A stretch of 64,000 bases of DNA from Adiantum capillus-veneris (Eukaryota; Streptophyta; Polypodiopsida; Polypodiales; Pteridaceae). The notes beneath the pieces are model-generated. The model ran no database searches. It saw only the letters and a program-made list of their open reading frames with translations, and was not told where the DNA came from. Location: positions 89,913,840 to 89,977,839 of the forward strand of contig CM043971.1 of assembly GCA_014529385.2 (NCBI GenBank). Reading direction: 5' to 3'. Made by a program: the position numbers and the translations under genes. This document shows positions 1 through 11,083 of this stretch, piece by piece (positions within the stretch are counted from its first letter, which is position 1; every line of letters starts with the position of its first letter).

Positions 1-39
<39 letters not shown>
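1..39. repeat. (GA)n microsatellite
   Basis: An uninterrupted GA dinucleotide run that begins before the window. It abuts the dispersed repeat at 40-1000, just as a GA run at 34185-34294 abuts the second copy of that repeat. Confidence 0.98.
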
Positions 40-41
<2 letters not shown>

Positions 42-721
42 ACAGTGCATTCTCTAGGGCATTTTCATGTGTACAGAGATCCTACTCCTGTGCATAGTGA
101 CCCTTGGAGTCAGTGTGTATGCATGACTTCTCTTTCAAGTGTTGAACCCCTAATAGTGACCTCTCAGTGCTCTTTTATAGGTGCAGGATGCATTAGTTTA
201 GTATAAACTAATTAGGTTTACAACCCTAAGCTAGAGAGAAAAAACAGGTAGGCGGGTCCCGAATGGTTGACTGGTGCTTTGTTTTGAGAGAAATAAGAAA
301 ATGATATTCTCCTAGGTGGGCCTTTGTGTCTATCCCTTAGAGAGAGGTGGAATATACAACTGGGTTTTTACAAAGTTTGGCTTGGAAAATGGAAAATGAA
401 TTACCCTATGGATGTTTACTGAGGAAGTGCGTCGTGGATGAGATGTCAATGAGTTGTAGGCTTTACTGGTGCATTAGTGTAGCACGCTCATCAATTTCCC
501 TGCCGGCTGGGGCATGCCTTTGGCGCCATCCTTTGATTTGTTGTTGCCATCGTGTGTTGTTGGTGTCATTTGTCGATGCTCGATATCCATATTATTTTCT
601 TTTTTGCTGCATGTGTATGTCGTGTGTGTGCGTTGTTGGTGTGTATGTGATTGTGTGCGTATGCTTATGCGTGTAGTCTATGTATGTGTGTATACATGTA
701 TGTGCTTGTGAGTGTGTGTGG

Positions 722-793
<72 letters not shown>

Positions 794-1000
794 GAACGAT
801 AATGGATGAGAGAGAGAGGAAGGGTGGCACCAAGCTTGGGGGGGAGAGAGAGAGGGTGAGCCAAGGGTGGTGGCCCCTCTATGAGTGCAAGGTCAAGGAG
901 GGAGGGTGGTGGCGGCAAGCTCCAACAATTTTTTTTTTTTGAATTTGTATTATGAAGCTCCCCTTCTCTTGGGGTTAGTACCCACGGCCAAGGTCTTCAA
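40..1000 (+). repeat. dispersed repeat, copy 1
   Basis: This segment matches 34294-35650 along most of its length. Shared blocks include the stretch around 75-175 (matching 34325-34430), the stretch around 340-420 (matching 34600-34680), and the end around 950-1010 (matching 35580-35640). Both copies carry long GA runs at the same relative place and start directly after a GA run. No convincing coding frame is shared: the open frames inside are low-complexity readings of CA/GT and GA tracts. The family is not recognised. It could be a non-autonomous transposon or part of an LTR. Confidence 0.75.
727..791. repeat. (GA)n microsatellite
   Basis: About 65 bp of pure GA repeat inside the dispersed repeat. 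It follows a GT-rich stretch at 600-720. Long serine/leucine frames on the minus strand here are artefacts of the repeat. Confidence 0.97.
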
Positions 1001-2514
1001 AGATTGGCTATCACAACCAAAAGGCTAAAATAGATTCCAATGCAGCATCAAGTGGATAAGTAAACCTTCAAAAAATCTCTACAACCTTCAATCAAGCAAT
1101 GGGCATAGGAGCTTCAAATGACATCACATTGCTTAGAATAGGAAGCCTCGCCAGCAAATGCGAATAAGACAATCTTATACCCACATCTTGCACAACATAA
1201 ATCTTTTCCATGCATTGATTGTGTATGCATAATAGGGCTACATTACAAGGCCTGCATAGGCACATTTTTTTATTTCCCAAGCACAACACGTACCTGTGGT
1301 GATACTCTGTTGTCAAGGAAGACTCCAAATAGGAGGGGGAGAGGCATTCTAAATGGGGACCTAATATTATGAATATTAGAGGGTAATGTTTTGTGAGTTG
1401 TATTGAATTTTTGTGTTTGATTGTGATAATGTTTTGACAGAATTCATAGTATATGTCCTCATTGTAGCACTACAAGAGGGGTACGAGGACAAAAGCCATA
1501 TATGAGCCCCTAGGGACATTGTACAATGTACATAATGTTTATAACTCTATTCGAATAAATTTTCTTTTTGGTTGACTTGATTTTTTGTTTATCTCCTTAT
1601 TTTTTCCAAAAAAAAAAAGAAGACATGATTTTTTTCCCATAATCCAAATGAAGAAAAGACTGAAGAGCTATCTGAGCAGTACAAAGAGAAGAAGATACAA
1701 GGAAATGATAAAACTTTAGAAGGTGCTTCGAAAGCCATATGCACAATGGGTAATGCCAGAGGTAAGAAAAGAACGTTGATCAATCTTTGACAACAACATG
1801 AGGCCAAACATGATTGCGAATGGTCATCAAACTCTTGGATGGAGTACAAGGACAAAGGAAGTTGGTGATGCAACTAAACGAAAGCACCCATCACGTGTAA
1901 AGCTGCCTATCAAACATTTCATGCAACTACAAGGACGTATACACGAAGTAGATCTTTATATTGTAAATCTTCTATCTTGTATGTGACTTAATGAGGCTTA
2001 ACAAACAAAAAGTACTAATAGTACTGACAAGAAGATAAGGTGCAAGAGATGCCCATCAGTCATTCTCGAGACTGACATCCAAAAAAGAGCCAAATACAAG
2101 TCCAAATCAAGTGCAACTTTGTGAGGAGGCTATGAATAGAGAACACAAACTAAGGGTTTATAAGAAATAAAAAATAAAAAACGTCTAACCTCTAGCCAAA
2201 GCTACAATTTAAAAAAAATCTAAAGTCATGATAGCCATCTACATGCCTTGTACATCATGTATATGAGTTCTAGAGACAAATGGGCAATGATAGCTCATGG
2301 ATGGTCATCTATTGCGGGGATGATGTTGGATAATGCCCTTTTGAAGAAAGTTACTAACTTGAGAAACTAACTGGGGTTTGTCAGACCAAAATTAAGTCAA
2401 GTATCATCAAGTAGAAGCAATATAATGATTTACAAAGCACACAAAGGCTAATAGTGGCAAATGAAACTTTGATCACCTTGATGCAGGAACAAAGGAGTCA
2501 CCAACGAAGAGGAG
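1001..2514. other. no assignable gene
   Basis: AT-rich sequence with scattered stops in all frames. A short open plus-strand stretch around 1640-1790 has a charged, helix-like composition and could be a coding remnant, but no family is recognised. Nothing else stands out. Confidence 0.5.
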
Positions 2515-3005
2515 CAGACACAAATGGTAGACAAAACCAACCTTCACAAGGTTACATATCTTGTCTTTGATGAGGTAAATTGAATGTTGGACATGGGTTT
2601 TGAACCTCCAATGAGAAAAATTATCTCCCAAATTTGGCTTGACAGATAGACTTTGTATTGCAGTGCAACTTGGCCTAAAGAAGTTGAAGGTTTAGCCAAA
2701 AAATTTATACACAATCCTTACAAAGTCAGCATTGGCTCACAAGATCTAAAAGCCAGTCATTCAATTCTACAGATTGTAGAAGTTGTTTTTGAGAATCACA
2801 AATACTAAGAATTGACAGATTTGTTGGAGCAAGTGATGGATGGAGCCTTATCTATCTATGATGATAAGAGTCAAACTAAACGAGACTGGGCTCTATCTGA
2901 ATTTTGATCTGGAAATAGCCCTATAATGACAACAGCAGCTGCTATAGCTTGAGGCTTGGCAGTGAAGGACAAAAAGTTGTCATCAATTATGATTTTCATG
3001 GATCA
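2515..3005 (+). pseudogene. DEAD-box RNA helicase pseudogene (RH20/RH30/DDX5-like)
   Basis: Conceptual translation with a few stops reads through the central helicase core. Visible are VTYLVFDE followed by VN at 2569-2580 (motif II, normally DEAD), MLDMGFEP just after it, the SAT motif III at 2662-2670, the KFIHNPYKV stretch, and a late piece with DKSQTKRDW and a degraded motif V region. Active family members unwind RNA using ATP. Here the D-E-A-D alanine and aspartate are replaced and at least five stops interrupt the frame, so it is dead. The part between two MDG-type stretches is missing: the segment ending VMDG runs straight into ALSIYDDK, about 25 residues too early. No introns separate the motifs, which would fit a processed copy. 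A probable 3' LTR starts 115 bp downstream, so this could have been carried inside an element. The family call is strong; the subfamily call is from motif wording only. Confidence 0.82.
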
Positions 3006-3119
3006 TAGTTCTTGTGTGGTTTGACAAAATTACAAGCAATGGAGCAAAAAAAAGCAAAAAAGCCAACAAAGACCGCAGGGACATCGATAACCAGGTCATA
3101 TCACAATTTGGAGGGGGGG

Positions 3120-3409
3120 TGTTGACACGTGGGTCAACAATACGACATAACTCAACAAAGCCTTATTTTTTGAGAGTTATGAAATGCTATTGCTTATGGT
3201 TATAAAAATCATTTGTAATAAGTAGCGGCTAAGTAGCTAATTTTATAAGAGAATTTTTATCATAATGAAGTTTTAAGCTGCCATCAACTCTGTGTGAGTG
3301 TGTGCTTTGCCACACGTGTGGAAGATTGGGAACTTTTCTGTGCATTGTGTGTGAGCCTTGAAAGGCTACAAGCACACAACTAGAGATTCCTAGCAAGATC
3401 AACGAAACA
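3120..3409 (+). repeat. probable 3' LTR (solo or of a degraded element)
   Basis: A purine tract ending in seven Gs (3111-3119) stands immediately before TGTTGACACG, the usual order of polypurine tract then LTR start. A candidate end in CA lies at 3408-3409. The first 20 bp form an inverted repeat (TGTTGAC and GTCAACA). No second LTR copy was found in the window, so the 3' boundary is a guess. Confidence 0.42.
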
Positions 3410-3532
3410 ATGGTGTGTCACTCACCGCTCAATGCTTCCGTCATGAAGGATCCTGTGATGGAAAGAAGAAGGAGCCATCGCTGATGTCGCACTCAAATGC
3501 CTCGCCTCCATCGAAGCCTCCACAATGCTTGA

Positions 3533-3603
3533 TCACACACACACACACTCTCTCTCTATCTCTCTCTCCATCTCTCAACCATACACACACACACACACAC
3601 ATA
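3533..3603. repeat. (CA)n and (CT)n low-complexity tract
   Basis: Alternating CA and CT runs. Histidine/threonine and serine/leucine frames here are repeat artefacts. Confidence 0.95.
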
Positions 3604-4423
3604 TACACATGAGCACACAAAGGAGAAGGAGACAGAGATGGAGCAAGAGCACTTCCTCGCTTACACCTAAAAGAATGAGGATTCTTAGGTGAAATGGACA
3701 TTTTATAAGAGTTTGACCCATTCACACATGGGTGCCCATAGTGTCCGGTCGTTGCAAAACTACTGTAAAAATAAGATAAGTGGTGCGCCTCTCATCAATG
3801 ATTACCCATACGCCTATTGGAACGACAATCCCGGTCCATGACTCAATCAAATAAAATAATACAAACATGGATGCAAAAACAAAGACAAGGGGCAATGCTA
3901 ATGGTCAAGAAACACATGTTCGTGTTGATGATCGCACTTTATTTGAAAGTATGGATCAATCGTGGTCAAGAGACGTATCAGCCATTCTAACTCCTCAAAA
4001 TTTCTCTCACATGCTAAAATATCTACCAAATCCCATTCACATGCAAGCACTGGGTAGACTATGTGAAACACTTGTGAAAAGTAAAGAGGATACCTCTCAC
4101 CCAAGGTAGGAGTGGATAACTCTAGCATACTAGCCATATTTGTACACACAAATAGATAATGGTTAGAGTGAAAATATTATAAGGGTCTTGTCAAAAGGGC
4201 ATGTCCTTGTGCATAATTTGTTTTTATGATTTTGTGTCAAATATAGAACTTGTAGGTTTCAAGATTTTTGTTTGGTGGCTCTTTCTCTTTTACTTTTTTA
4301 TTTTTTTTTGTGAGTATAAGGCTTTATGTATACATTCCATAAGATTGGGAGATTGAGAGGCCAGGGAGGAGGGGAGCAAGTGAATGATGGATGTCAGCAA
4401 ATGCTCCCCCTTCCTTGGCTAAA
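3604..4423. other. no assignable gene; one short ORF
   Basis: A plus-strand ORF of 80 codons at 3867-4109 starts MDAKTKTRG and is mostly hydrophilic, with no recognised domain. It could be a fragment of an element or chance. The remainder is AT-rich with no visible signals. Confidence 0.3.
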
Positions 4424-4939
4424 TCATACATTTTGGAATGATATCATCACCTTTTGAAACCAATTGTTCCAAGTTGTTATGGGTGAATACTTTGACCAAT
4501 AGTTTTTGACCACCCTAGGCATTTCATCTAGTTGCAAGGGTGGTAAGGTACTCTCCCATGACTTTGTTTGCAACATTGTTGTAGGTGGTGAACTTACAAT
4601 AGAAGGTGCAAACTCTTTCTTGTTTGTATGGATATCTACAATGGTAGATGGAGGTTGTGTCAAAGATTCTATTCTCATATATGAACTACATGAAGAGCAA
4701 GAAGCTTCATTTGACTTCCCTGCATTTGAGCTTGGTGGAATAAATCGTTCTTTCTTTGGTACCCAAACTAGCCCTAAATCAGGTGTATAGTGTTTTGTGA
4801 TCTTTCCCTTCCCACAATATTCACTCGGCTTTATCGTTACAAGATTTGACTCACATGGGTCAGGTGACAGGTAAGAACACAATTTATGTTTTGGCACCCA
4901 GATTTGATCATTTCTTTGATAGTAGCCTTGGGCTTCCAA
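4424..4939 (-). pseudogene. WVPK-motif tail ORF after second protease
   Basis: An open minus-strand frame of 171 codons. It contains QIWVPKHKL near the start and LVWVPKKE about 45 residues later, then Ser/Thr/Pro-rich sequence. The plus-strand element has the same paired motif at about 17180-17270. No known domain is recognised. The function is unknown; a basic, aromatic, repeated motif could bind nucleic acid or protein. The reading frame between this and the protease is broken. Confidence 0.5.
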
Positions 4940-5048
4940 AATTCACTTTCGAATCCAACGCACTATTTTCTTGCATTTCTGGGAGCGATTGGGGAGTTTC
5001 TTACAAGGATTCTATTTTTTAGCATCAACAATGGTCATTAAAGAAGTT

Positions 5049-5598
5049 TTAGGGACCCTTAGGATGGGTCTTGTGTGTTTCAAGATTTGTTTCTACTAAA
5101 GTTGAAGCTCTAGAGAGTTGGGCTGTAGGAACATATAGTTCAACCTCTTGGACATGCAATGTTTTGGGTTTTATTTTCTCAAGAGGCAATATCTCAGGGA
5201 CTATGGTTTGAGTGGCAGAGCTAAGAATTGGTTTCTGTGTTGTGAAACTCCCAATCCCCCAATCAATAGTGCATTTGGTGGCTATCATCCACGTGCGTCT
5301 TAGGTTTATATTAGCTTCCATAGTTCTAGCAGGCATGACCAAAAATTCTTGAGCTACAACCCCATTGTCATAACTGACAGAAATGTGCCAGATTCCAAAA
5401 ATGGTGGTTTTTTTTCTTTTTGACACCCTTGACTTGGATAGTACTCTCAGATAGAGATGGATTTCCTAACTGACACCACACCCCATATGACAACATATTA
5501 TATTTAGCACCCGTGTCTAATAAGAAGTTATATAGCACTTTCCCATAGGGTATCGTAGAGGTGTGTGAGAGTCCAACCAATCATCCTCTGTTTCAACA
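5049..5598 (-). pseudogene. second retropepsin-like domain (after integrase), minus family
   Basis: The motif FLLDTGAKYNMLSY gives the aspartic protease active-site D-T-G-A (about 5520-5505 on the minus strand), followed by a typical beta-strand pattern. After a frameshift near 5400 the reading continues in another frame to a TWMIATKCTIDW stretch that aligns with the ILGIPWMRTYKVVLDW stretch of the plus-strand copy. Retropepsins cleave Gag-Pol polyproteins and act as dimers. The position downstream of integrase is unusual, because the Ty3 protease normally lies between gag and RT. The domain is broken by the frameshift and upstream stops. Confidence 0.66.
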
Positions 5599-5599
5599 C

Positions 5600-5990
5600 G
5601 GAATGCATGTGTAGCTCCAATGTTGGCCTCTCATTTGGCGTCTTATGCGTTGTTGTCGCTCCTTAGCCTCAGCTTGAGCTTGTATCTTCTTCAATTCTAT
5701 TTGTGCCTTGGCTGCCTTTTTTTGATGGATGGCACGTAGCTCCTCTTGGATTAATGGATCATAACATCCTTTAAATATGCTTCCATTGAGGAATCTAAAC
5801 CATCAAGAGTCTCCACACGAATGGTATCTTGTGGGGTGATTTCACATACTCTATATGGTCCTTTTCTCTCATATTTCAACTTTTTCTTTTCGTTACGCAC
5901 TCCATACATAAGAAATGTAAGCTTTTTATAAGTTTTTTGGATAAGCAATACACAGCGTGAGCTAACGACGCTCATTCCTCTCCTTCTTGC
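5600..5990 (-). pseudogene. integrase C-terminal domain plus helical linker
   Basis: The minus-strand frame shows YERKGPYRVCEIT followed by VETLDG, the GPY/F-type module at the end of Ty3 integrases, which contacts DNA or the IN multimer. It is followed by a stretch rich in Ala, Gln, Lys and Arg (for example KKAAKAQIELKKIQAQAEA) that is probably helical. The plus-strand element has a comparable linker at 16490-16580. The linker continues in the same frame into the DTGA protease domain, interrupted by two TGA stops. Confidence 0.55.
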
Positions 5991-6059
5991 TCTTCCTACT
6001 CCCTCCCTGGTTATCACATTGCAGTCGCGTTTGTTGCATTGCAACAACAGGTAAGAGCT

Positions 6060-6595
6060 CTACGCGTTGATGCAAGCAGTTAACAGTAATTCGTAGCTTT
6101 TGGCGTCACCGACCCACGGCCTAATTTCATCATAACTAAGAATTTACACTTTCAAATAAAAAACTAAGCATAGGCAGGGTATTGGGGCATCATTGCTAAG
6201 CATTTAGATGCATTCTGGGTCGAAAACGACTAAGTCAAAAATCCACTGCAGTTAATAATCGCAATTTTGGAACTTGACCTAAAGTGGGTTTTGAGACCAT
6301 AAGCATGCGTGCTTAGGTCTTACAAACATGTCCTAGAAGTTTCATTACATTTGGATGTCATTTGATGCTATAACGGATGTGATTTGTTTGCGGATGAGCG
6401 ATTGGCTTTTGGTGATTTCAATCACTTGAGTGTAGCCTGAGTTAGGTGCGAGTTGTTAGTTGTTTTCCGAGAGATTGACAACCTCTTGTAACCTCTATGC
6501 ACTAGTCGAGTCAGCTTCTTCCCATGGATTGATAAATTAATCGTGGTTCTCGCTAATACTGCAATAAGATAGGATGGTAAGGTTATGTGTCCCAC
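6060..6595 (+). repeat. probable 5' LTR region
   Basis: Sequence directly upstream of the PBS, ending in CCCACA at 6590-6595 with the expected terminal CA. The start is not resolved. It contains a half-copy of the leader palindrome (GTTAATAATC at 6251-6260). Confidence 0.45.
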
Positions 6596-6614
6596 ATTTG
6601 GCGCCGCTACCAAG
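6596..6614 (+). other. primer-binding site, Tat/Athila-like
   Basis: TTTGGCGCCGCTACC follows the LTR end by one or two bases. Plant Tat/Athila-type elements carry a very similar sequence at this position. The tRNA identity is not settled here. Confidence 0.55.
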
Positions 6615-6995
6615 GATCGAAGAGACCTAAACTAGGAAAAAATACGAGTGTTTTGTGAAGTTATCCTTTAACTTCCTCTAGGTTTGCCTAAAGTTCAAAA
6701 CTTTCTTTTAGAAACTGCATAGCTTAAGATTGTCGTCTTTTGCTGTGTAGAGGTAGCTTGGAAGTAATCGTATTTGCTGAGTGCCTTTAGGATTGTAGAA
6801 ATAGATTAGGATTTTGAGAATGATTGGTAGATGAGACAAGTCTTAAGATCAATGCTCAGAAAAACATAAAAGACAAGAAAACGAGTGTTTGTGGACACTT
6901 TCCACAACCCCATTGCATGATAATCTAGGAGTAGGGTAAGTAGGATCCGAGGTGGATTTCAGAACATTGCTCCCTCTGAAAGAATCAAGTGTGAG

Positions 6996-8460
6996 TTGTT
7001 ATTGGAAGTTGCAAAATTTCAGGTCTACGACTAGAGATAGCTTGAAAAGACTCAAAAACACTCAATCCGACTAGAGAGTAAGCTTAAGAGTTGTGTGAAC
7101 CAATTGGTAAGCTCAAAGACACTTCGAGGTAAAAATTTCAAGAGTTGACCAAAACTCAGATTATTTACTTTTTCTTGATATTTTAGGCCAAATTAAGTTT
7201 TGACTTGATTCATAGGCTTAAAATATCTCATATAAGGATTATCTTTGAAAAAATTGCAAAAAAGTGTTCATTTCAAGCATGAAGTTAATAATCGTGATTA
7301 TTAACTTTCTGCTCTAAATTGACCAAGGTTCATACCATTGACTCATTGCATGTGTACAAACAACTTTTGTAAAGGCCCAAGAGATTTGGATCACCAAACT
7401 GACAAAAAACTGGGTAAAAACTAAAGTTTGTACCGACTTTTTGAAACTTGAGTCTAAATTGGGAAAAAAATTGTCCAAACTTGATGAAATTTGATTCGTA
7501 GGCTTATATTGATGTGATACACATGTGTACATGCTCAATTGACCAAAAGATGCAAAAACTTGTCAGTTATAAATAATCGTAATTATTTATATCTGTCCCA
7601 TTTTTCAACTTTTTTGACGAAGTCAGCATACCACTAGTTTTAACATGTTGTAGTAAGCCCACATACCAAATTTGGTAAGATTTGGATCACTGGATTGAAA
7701 ATTCTGACCAAATTGCAAAGTTAGTCTGTGGATAGATAATTGATGACCATTTGACAAAAAATTATCCAGACTTGATGAAATGTGGCTAATGACCTTAACT
7801 TTAGGTACTTAATAGATCTGTGTCAAAGTTGGGGCAAAAAGTTGCAAAAATATAACTGGAGTAAATAATCGCGATTATTTACATCTGCTTCAAAACTTGA
7901 GAATTTTGCACATTTGAGTATACCACAAGGTCAAGCATATCAAGTAGACCTCACAAATTAATTTTGGTGAAATTTGGATCATAAAAGTGAGACCTAAGCC
8001 AAATTCTCAAAATTAGAGTTTGCAGACACAAAACAGTTGATAAACTTGATCATATTTTGTCCGAACTTGTTGAAACTTGTCCAGGGAATTTAACAAGTTG
8101 TATACTTACCAAGCCAATAAAAAAAGTGAAAAAAACCGACAAAAGTAAATAATCAATTTTGAGTTTTGAACTTATACACTGTTAGACCAACATAATATAA
8201 AGCTACAGGGAAATTTTGGGTTTAATCGGATCAAAATTGGTCCATGTTCACTCAGTTTCCAAGTTGCAGATTGAACATTTGATTTTTTGCTAAAGAAAGT
8301 CAAATTTTGAATCCCATAGCTCGATTTGAAGTGATAAACATAGACCAATCACGAGAGTCAGCAAAAACTCTACGATCTTTATAAAAGATTAGCCAACTTG
8401 ATCAAATTTGTACAGGAATCAGGTTGCACACAAGGAATCACTAGCTTGACAAAAAGTTGC
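6996..8460 (+). repeat. leader array of ~288-bp monomers with conserved palindrome
   Basis: Non-coding, AT-rich monomers that share phrases such as a TTTGGATCA stretch, an ACTTGATGAAAT stretch and a GCAAAAAGTTGCAAAAA stretch. Each carries a palindrome of about 22 bp: 7284-7305 (arms GTTAATAATC and GATTATTAAC), 7569-7590 (arms ATAAATAAT and ATTATTTAT), 7861-7882 (perfect, arms GTAAATAATCG and CGATTATTTAC), and a half-site at 8145-8154. Start-to-start spacings are 285, 292 and 284 bp. The monomer bodies have drifted much more than the palindromes. Tandem repeats in untranslated regions are known for Tat/Ogre elements; the palindrome is the unusual part. Confidence 0.85.
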
Positions 8461-8532
8461 AATCGAATCAAGTGGAATTGATGACAAGTCAATCCAAAGG
8501 TGAGTACTCTATCCAGGGCTTCATAAGTCTAT

Positions 8533-10042
8533 ATGAACCTTAGATTTGGTCATGTACTAGGAAATCAGGGCATACTCGGAGAAACCTCCAGTGGAGTATC
8601 CACCAAAGAAAGCATGAATCAAGGCAATTCCTTGCACACAACTCTTGAAAAAAAGTCTCATACATTTTTTTTAGATTCAACATCCGAAATGTCTTCTTAC
8701 TCCACTCACTCAAAAACCGGAACGACAATGCGCTATAAGCATATACTCTCTTTTTACAAGACTAATTGTCATGGAGCCCAGGTTTACTTGGACCCTAACG
8801 AGGAGTATGCTATTCACATTGATGACCATGTTATTGAGTTTGAAGAAGAGATTAGGGAAAACAAACAAGGAGAAATATACATGGACAGAAATGGAACTCA
8901 GTGTGTACTTGTCAAAAACCCTGATGTGATAGACAAATGGGGGTTAGAAGTAAACACCATAATCCCAGATATGTTAGCAAAAGAAGGACCACCAACTTTA
9001 GAACTCGAGGGATACGATCAAGTACATTTGAAGCCTTTGAAATGGCTTAGTACGGATAATCCTAGGATCGGAGTCTAATGTTGGGAAGATAGAAACATAA
9101 AAGATCTTTTGTGGACTTTGCATGCTAAACCAGGACAACTAACGGCCATGAAGATCATCTATATCTTCAAGATCAAAGATAAGGGATCAACGGACCTACC
9201 AACCTACCTATTTAGGGATTGTTATAACAACTTTGTTATGATGACTCCTGAGGAGGTAGAACAAACCAAATACCAAGGGTATTCCATACGGGATTGGATA
9301 TTGGGACAAGGACCAAAAACCATTCCAAGAGATGAACACCGTGAGAGATAATATAAGAGTAATGTGAAGAAACCAAAAACCACCTCATCATGTAGAAAAC
9401 CGGGTGACACTAAGGCCAATCCAGGGCTACATAAGTCACTATTTCCAATAGACTGGTTTAAAGGACTCGGAACAGGAACAGCTGCCAGCAGACCAGGAGT
9501 TGAACCAAACAGACGTGTCAGACCAACTGATTTTAAAAAATGGGTCAGAAAATACAGGGGATCAGGGGATCCATACGACCACTTAGCAAGCTTTAAGCAA
9601 GTGCTAAGAGCAGAACATATATTCAATTTCCATACTCAATTCGAGGGGTTTGGAATGACATTAGAAGGAAAAGCATTGACATGGTTCCAAAACATTCCAC
9701 CAAGGTCAATCATGGACTTGAACACATTAGCTCAAAGATTTGTAGCTTCTTGTTCCAAAACGGGGATCAAACATAATACGATAGCTCAAATCTACAGCTT
9801 TAAACAGAACATGGTGAGTCTATTAGGGATTGTGCAACTCGAATGAAACAATACATTGCCAGATGCCCAAGGCTAGAGATACCTACAAAATAACGACTCG
9901 CATCTTTGTTCTAGAGGGACTACTAAACAAAGAACTTCATGCTATACTCTATAGTAAAAAGCATACAACCCTAGAAGAGTGTGTGTTAGATGCTATTGAC
10001 TTAGGGGACAATTGTGATATTTTCAACGAAGAAGATGGATAA
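8533..10042 (+). pseudogene. Gag polyprotein, long N-terminal extension
   Basis: One frame runs from 8533 to 9846 through two TAA stops (9076, 9349). It then continues in another frame at about 9830-10042. The C-terminal half is a retrotransposon gag (capsid) domain: KKWVRKYRGSGDPYDHL, then EGKALTWFQ, then LAQRFVASC. It assembles the cytoplasmic particle that packages element RNA. About 300 residues precede the capsid and have no recognised domain. No alternative start is strongly marked; the ATG at 8533 is the first in the frame after the leader array. Confidence 0.75.
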
Positions 10043-10689
10043 CCAAAGCAAGAAAACAACATCCACTAAACCAACACAAGTGGGAATGGCTGCTACAACA
10101 CCACTCTCAGCTATAGAAGACATGCTTAAAAGGATGAATGACATGATAAACAACATGAAAAAAGTACCTATGAGGGGGCCAAGATAGGGGATACCTCAAC
10201 AGTGAAAACCAATTAGGCCACAAAAATGGTGTGCAATTGAGGGTAAATGTACCAACCATGAGACCCACGAGTGCTACTTCAGACCAAAGTATGATGGGAA
10301 TGTTCAGTATGTGCCCATGAGGCCACAGTACAACCCATGTACAGATATCAGCCTAATATGGCCCAAGATGAAAGACCACCAATGGGTATGGAAAGACCTT
10401 AACCTGTGTTGGGTCAACAACCTCCGTACCTAGGACATAATGCAGTGCCTATGAAGTACATGCACTCCGAAGGAGTCGTAGATGAACAAGCATTAGTGCC
10501 TGTTACACCCTATGCAGAGCCTAGTCCATCTAAGTAATGGTAGAAGGTGATTGGTATAATTCACATCCCCCACCAATGAAAGAAACCAGGACTTATGCTC
10601 CACTAGAGCTCGCACCAACGTATTATGTAGCTAATCAAGGCACCAGACCTCCTATGGTAAGACCCATGATTAATCCAAGAACATGAAAC

Positions 10690-10863
10690 TCTCATAACTG
10701 TGGTGCCGATGATCATTGGAAAAATGAATGTCTAGAGCCTGACAAAAACCTCAAACCATGTCAAGCCTATTGCATACAATGTTGCAAAAAGGGAGGACAC
10801 TTTCTAGAAGATTGTCCTAAAAATCCTTTAAACAAGGGTAAAACAGTAGTAAACATAGTCTAA
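10690..10863 (+). pseudogene. Gag nucleocapsid zinc-knuckle region
   Basis: Two knuckle-like pieces are visible. The first reads HNCGADDHWKNEC and has lost its first cysteine. The second reads YCIQCCKKGGHFLEDC and has one extra residue in the C-H spacing, or a shifted first cysteine. CCHC knuckles bind genomic RNA. The 10043-10690 stretch before it is frame-broken gag linker, rich in Pro, Met and Tyr. Confidence 0.55.
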
Positions 10864-11083
10864 GTGATACCTAGTAGCTCATCAGAGAGTGAACCGATTG
10901 TTCCAATCAAGGTAATCACTAGAGCCCAAGCAAGGAAAAAGAACACAACTCCTCTGATGATTTGGAAAATACAAAAGATTCCTCTCAAAGAATCAAAAGG
11001 AGCAGAAACAAAAGATATGAGATGAGAAAACAAAAACAATGGGTTGAAATCGAGGAGAAAGCAAAGAAGCTATTCCAGGAAAA

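Larger units (their letters stand above)
4424..6047 (-). mobile_element. Ty3/gypsy pol 3' end, minus strand
   Basis: Read on the minus strand, the order is integrase C-terminal GPY-type domain (about 5990-5760), an Ala/Gln/Lys/Arg-rich helical linker (about 5760-5610), a retropepsin-like domain with DTGA (5580-5049), and a tail with two WVPK motifs (4939-4424). This order matches the end of the plus-strand element at 16310-17575, but the sequences differ a lot, so it is a second family of the same lineage. RT and the rest of pol are absent. The piece stops where the plus-strand element's LTR region begins (about 6060), so that element may have inserted here. Confidence 0.68.

Noticed and set aside
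592-918. Long Ser/Leu-rich ORF on the minus strand
   Set aside because: It is a reading of the GA/CT microsatellite and adjoining CA repeats, with no domain; similar artefacts occur at 33733, 34060, 34996-35638 and 50393-50802.
1589-1986. Coding gene around 1.6-2.0 kb
   Set aside because: The open pieces are short, on both strands and without motifs; left as unassigned.
7284-8154. CRISPR array or replication-origin iterons
   Set aside because: The spacing of ~288 bp, full-monomer similarity and retroelement leader position fit a tandem repeat inside an LTR element instead.
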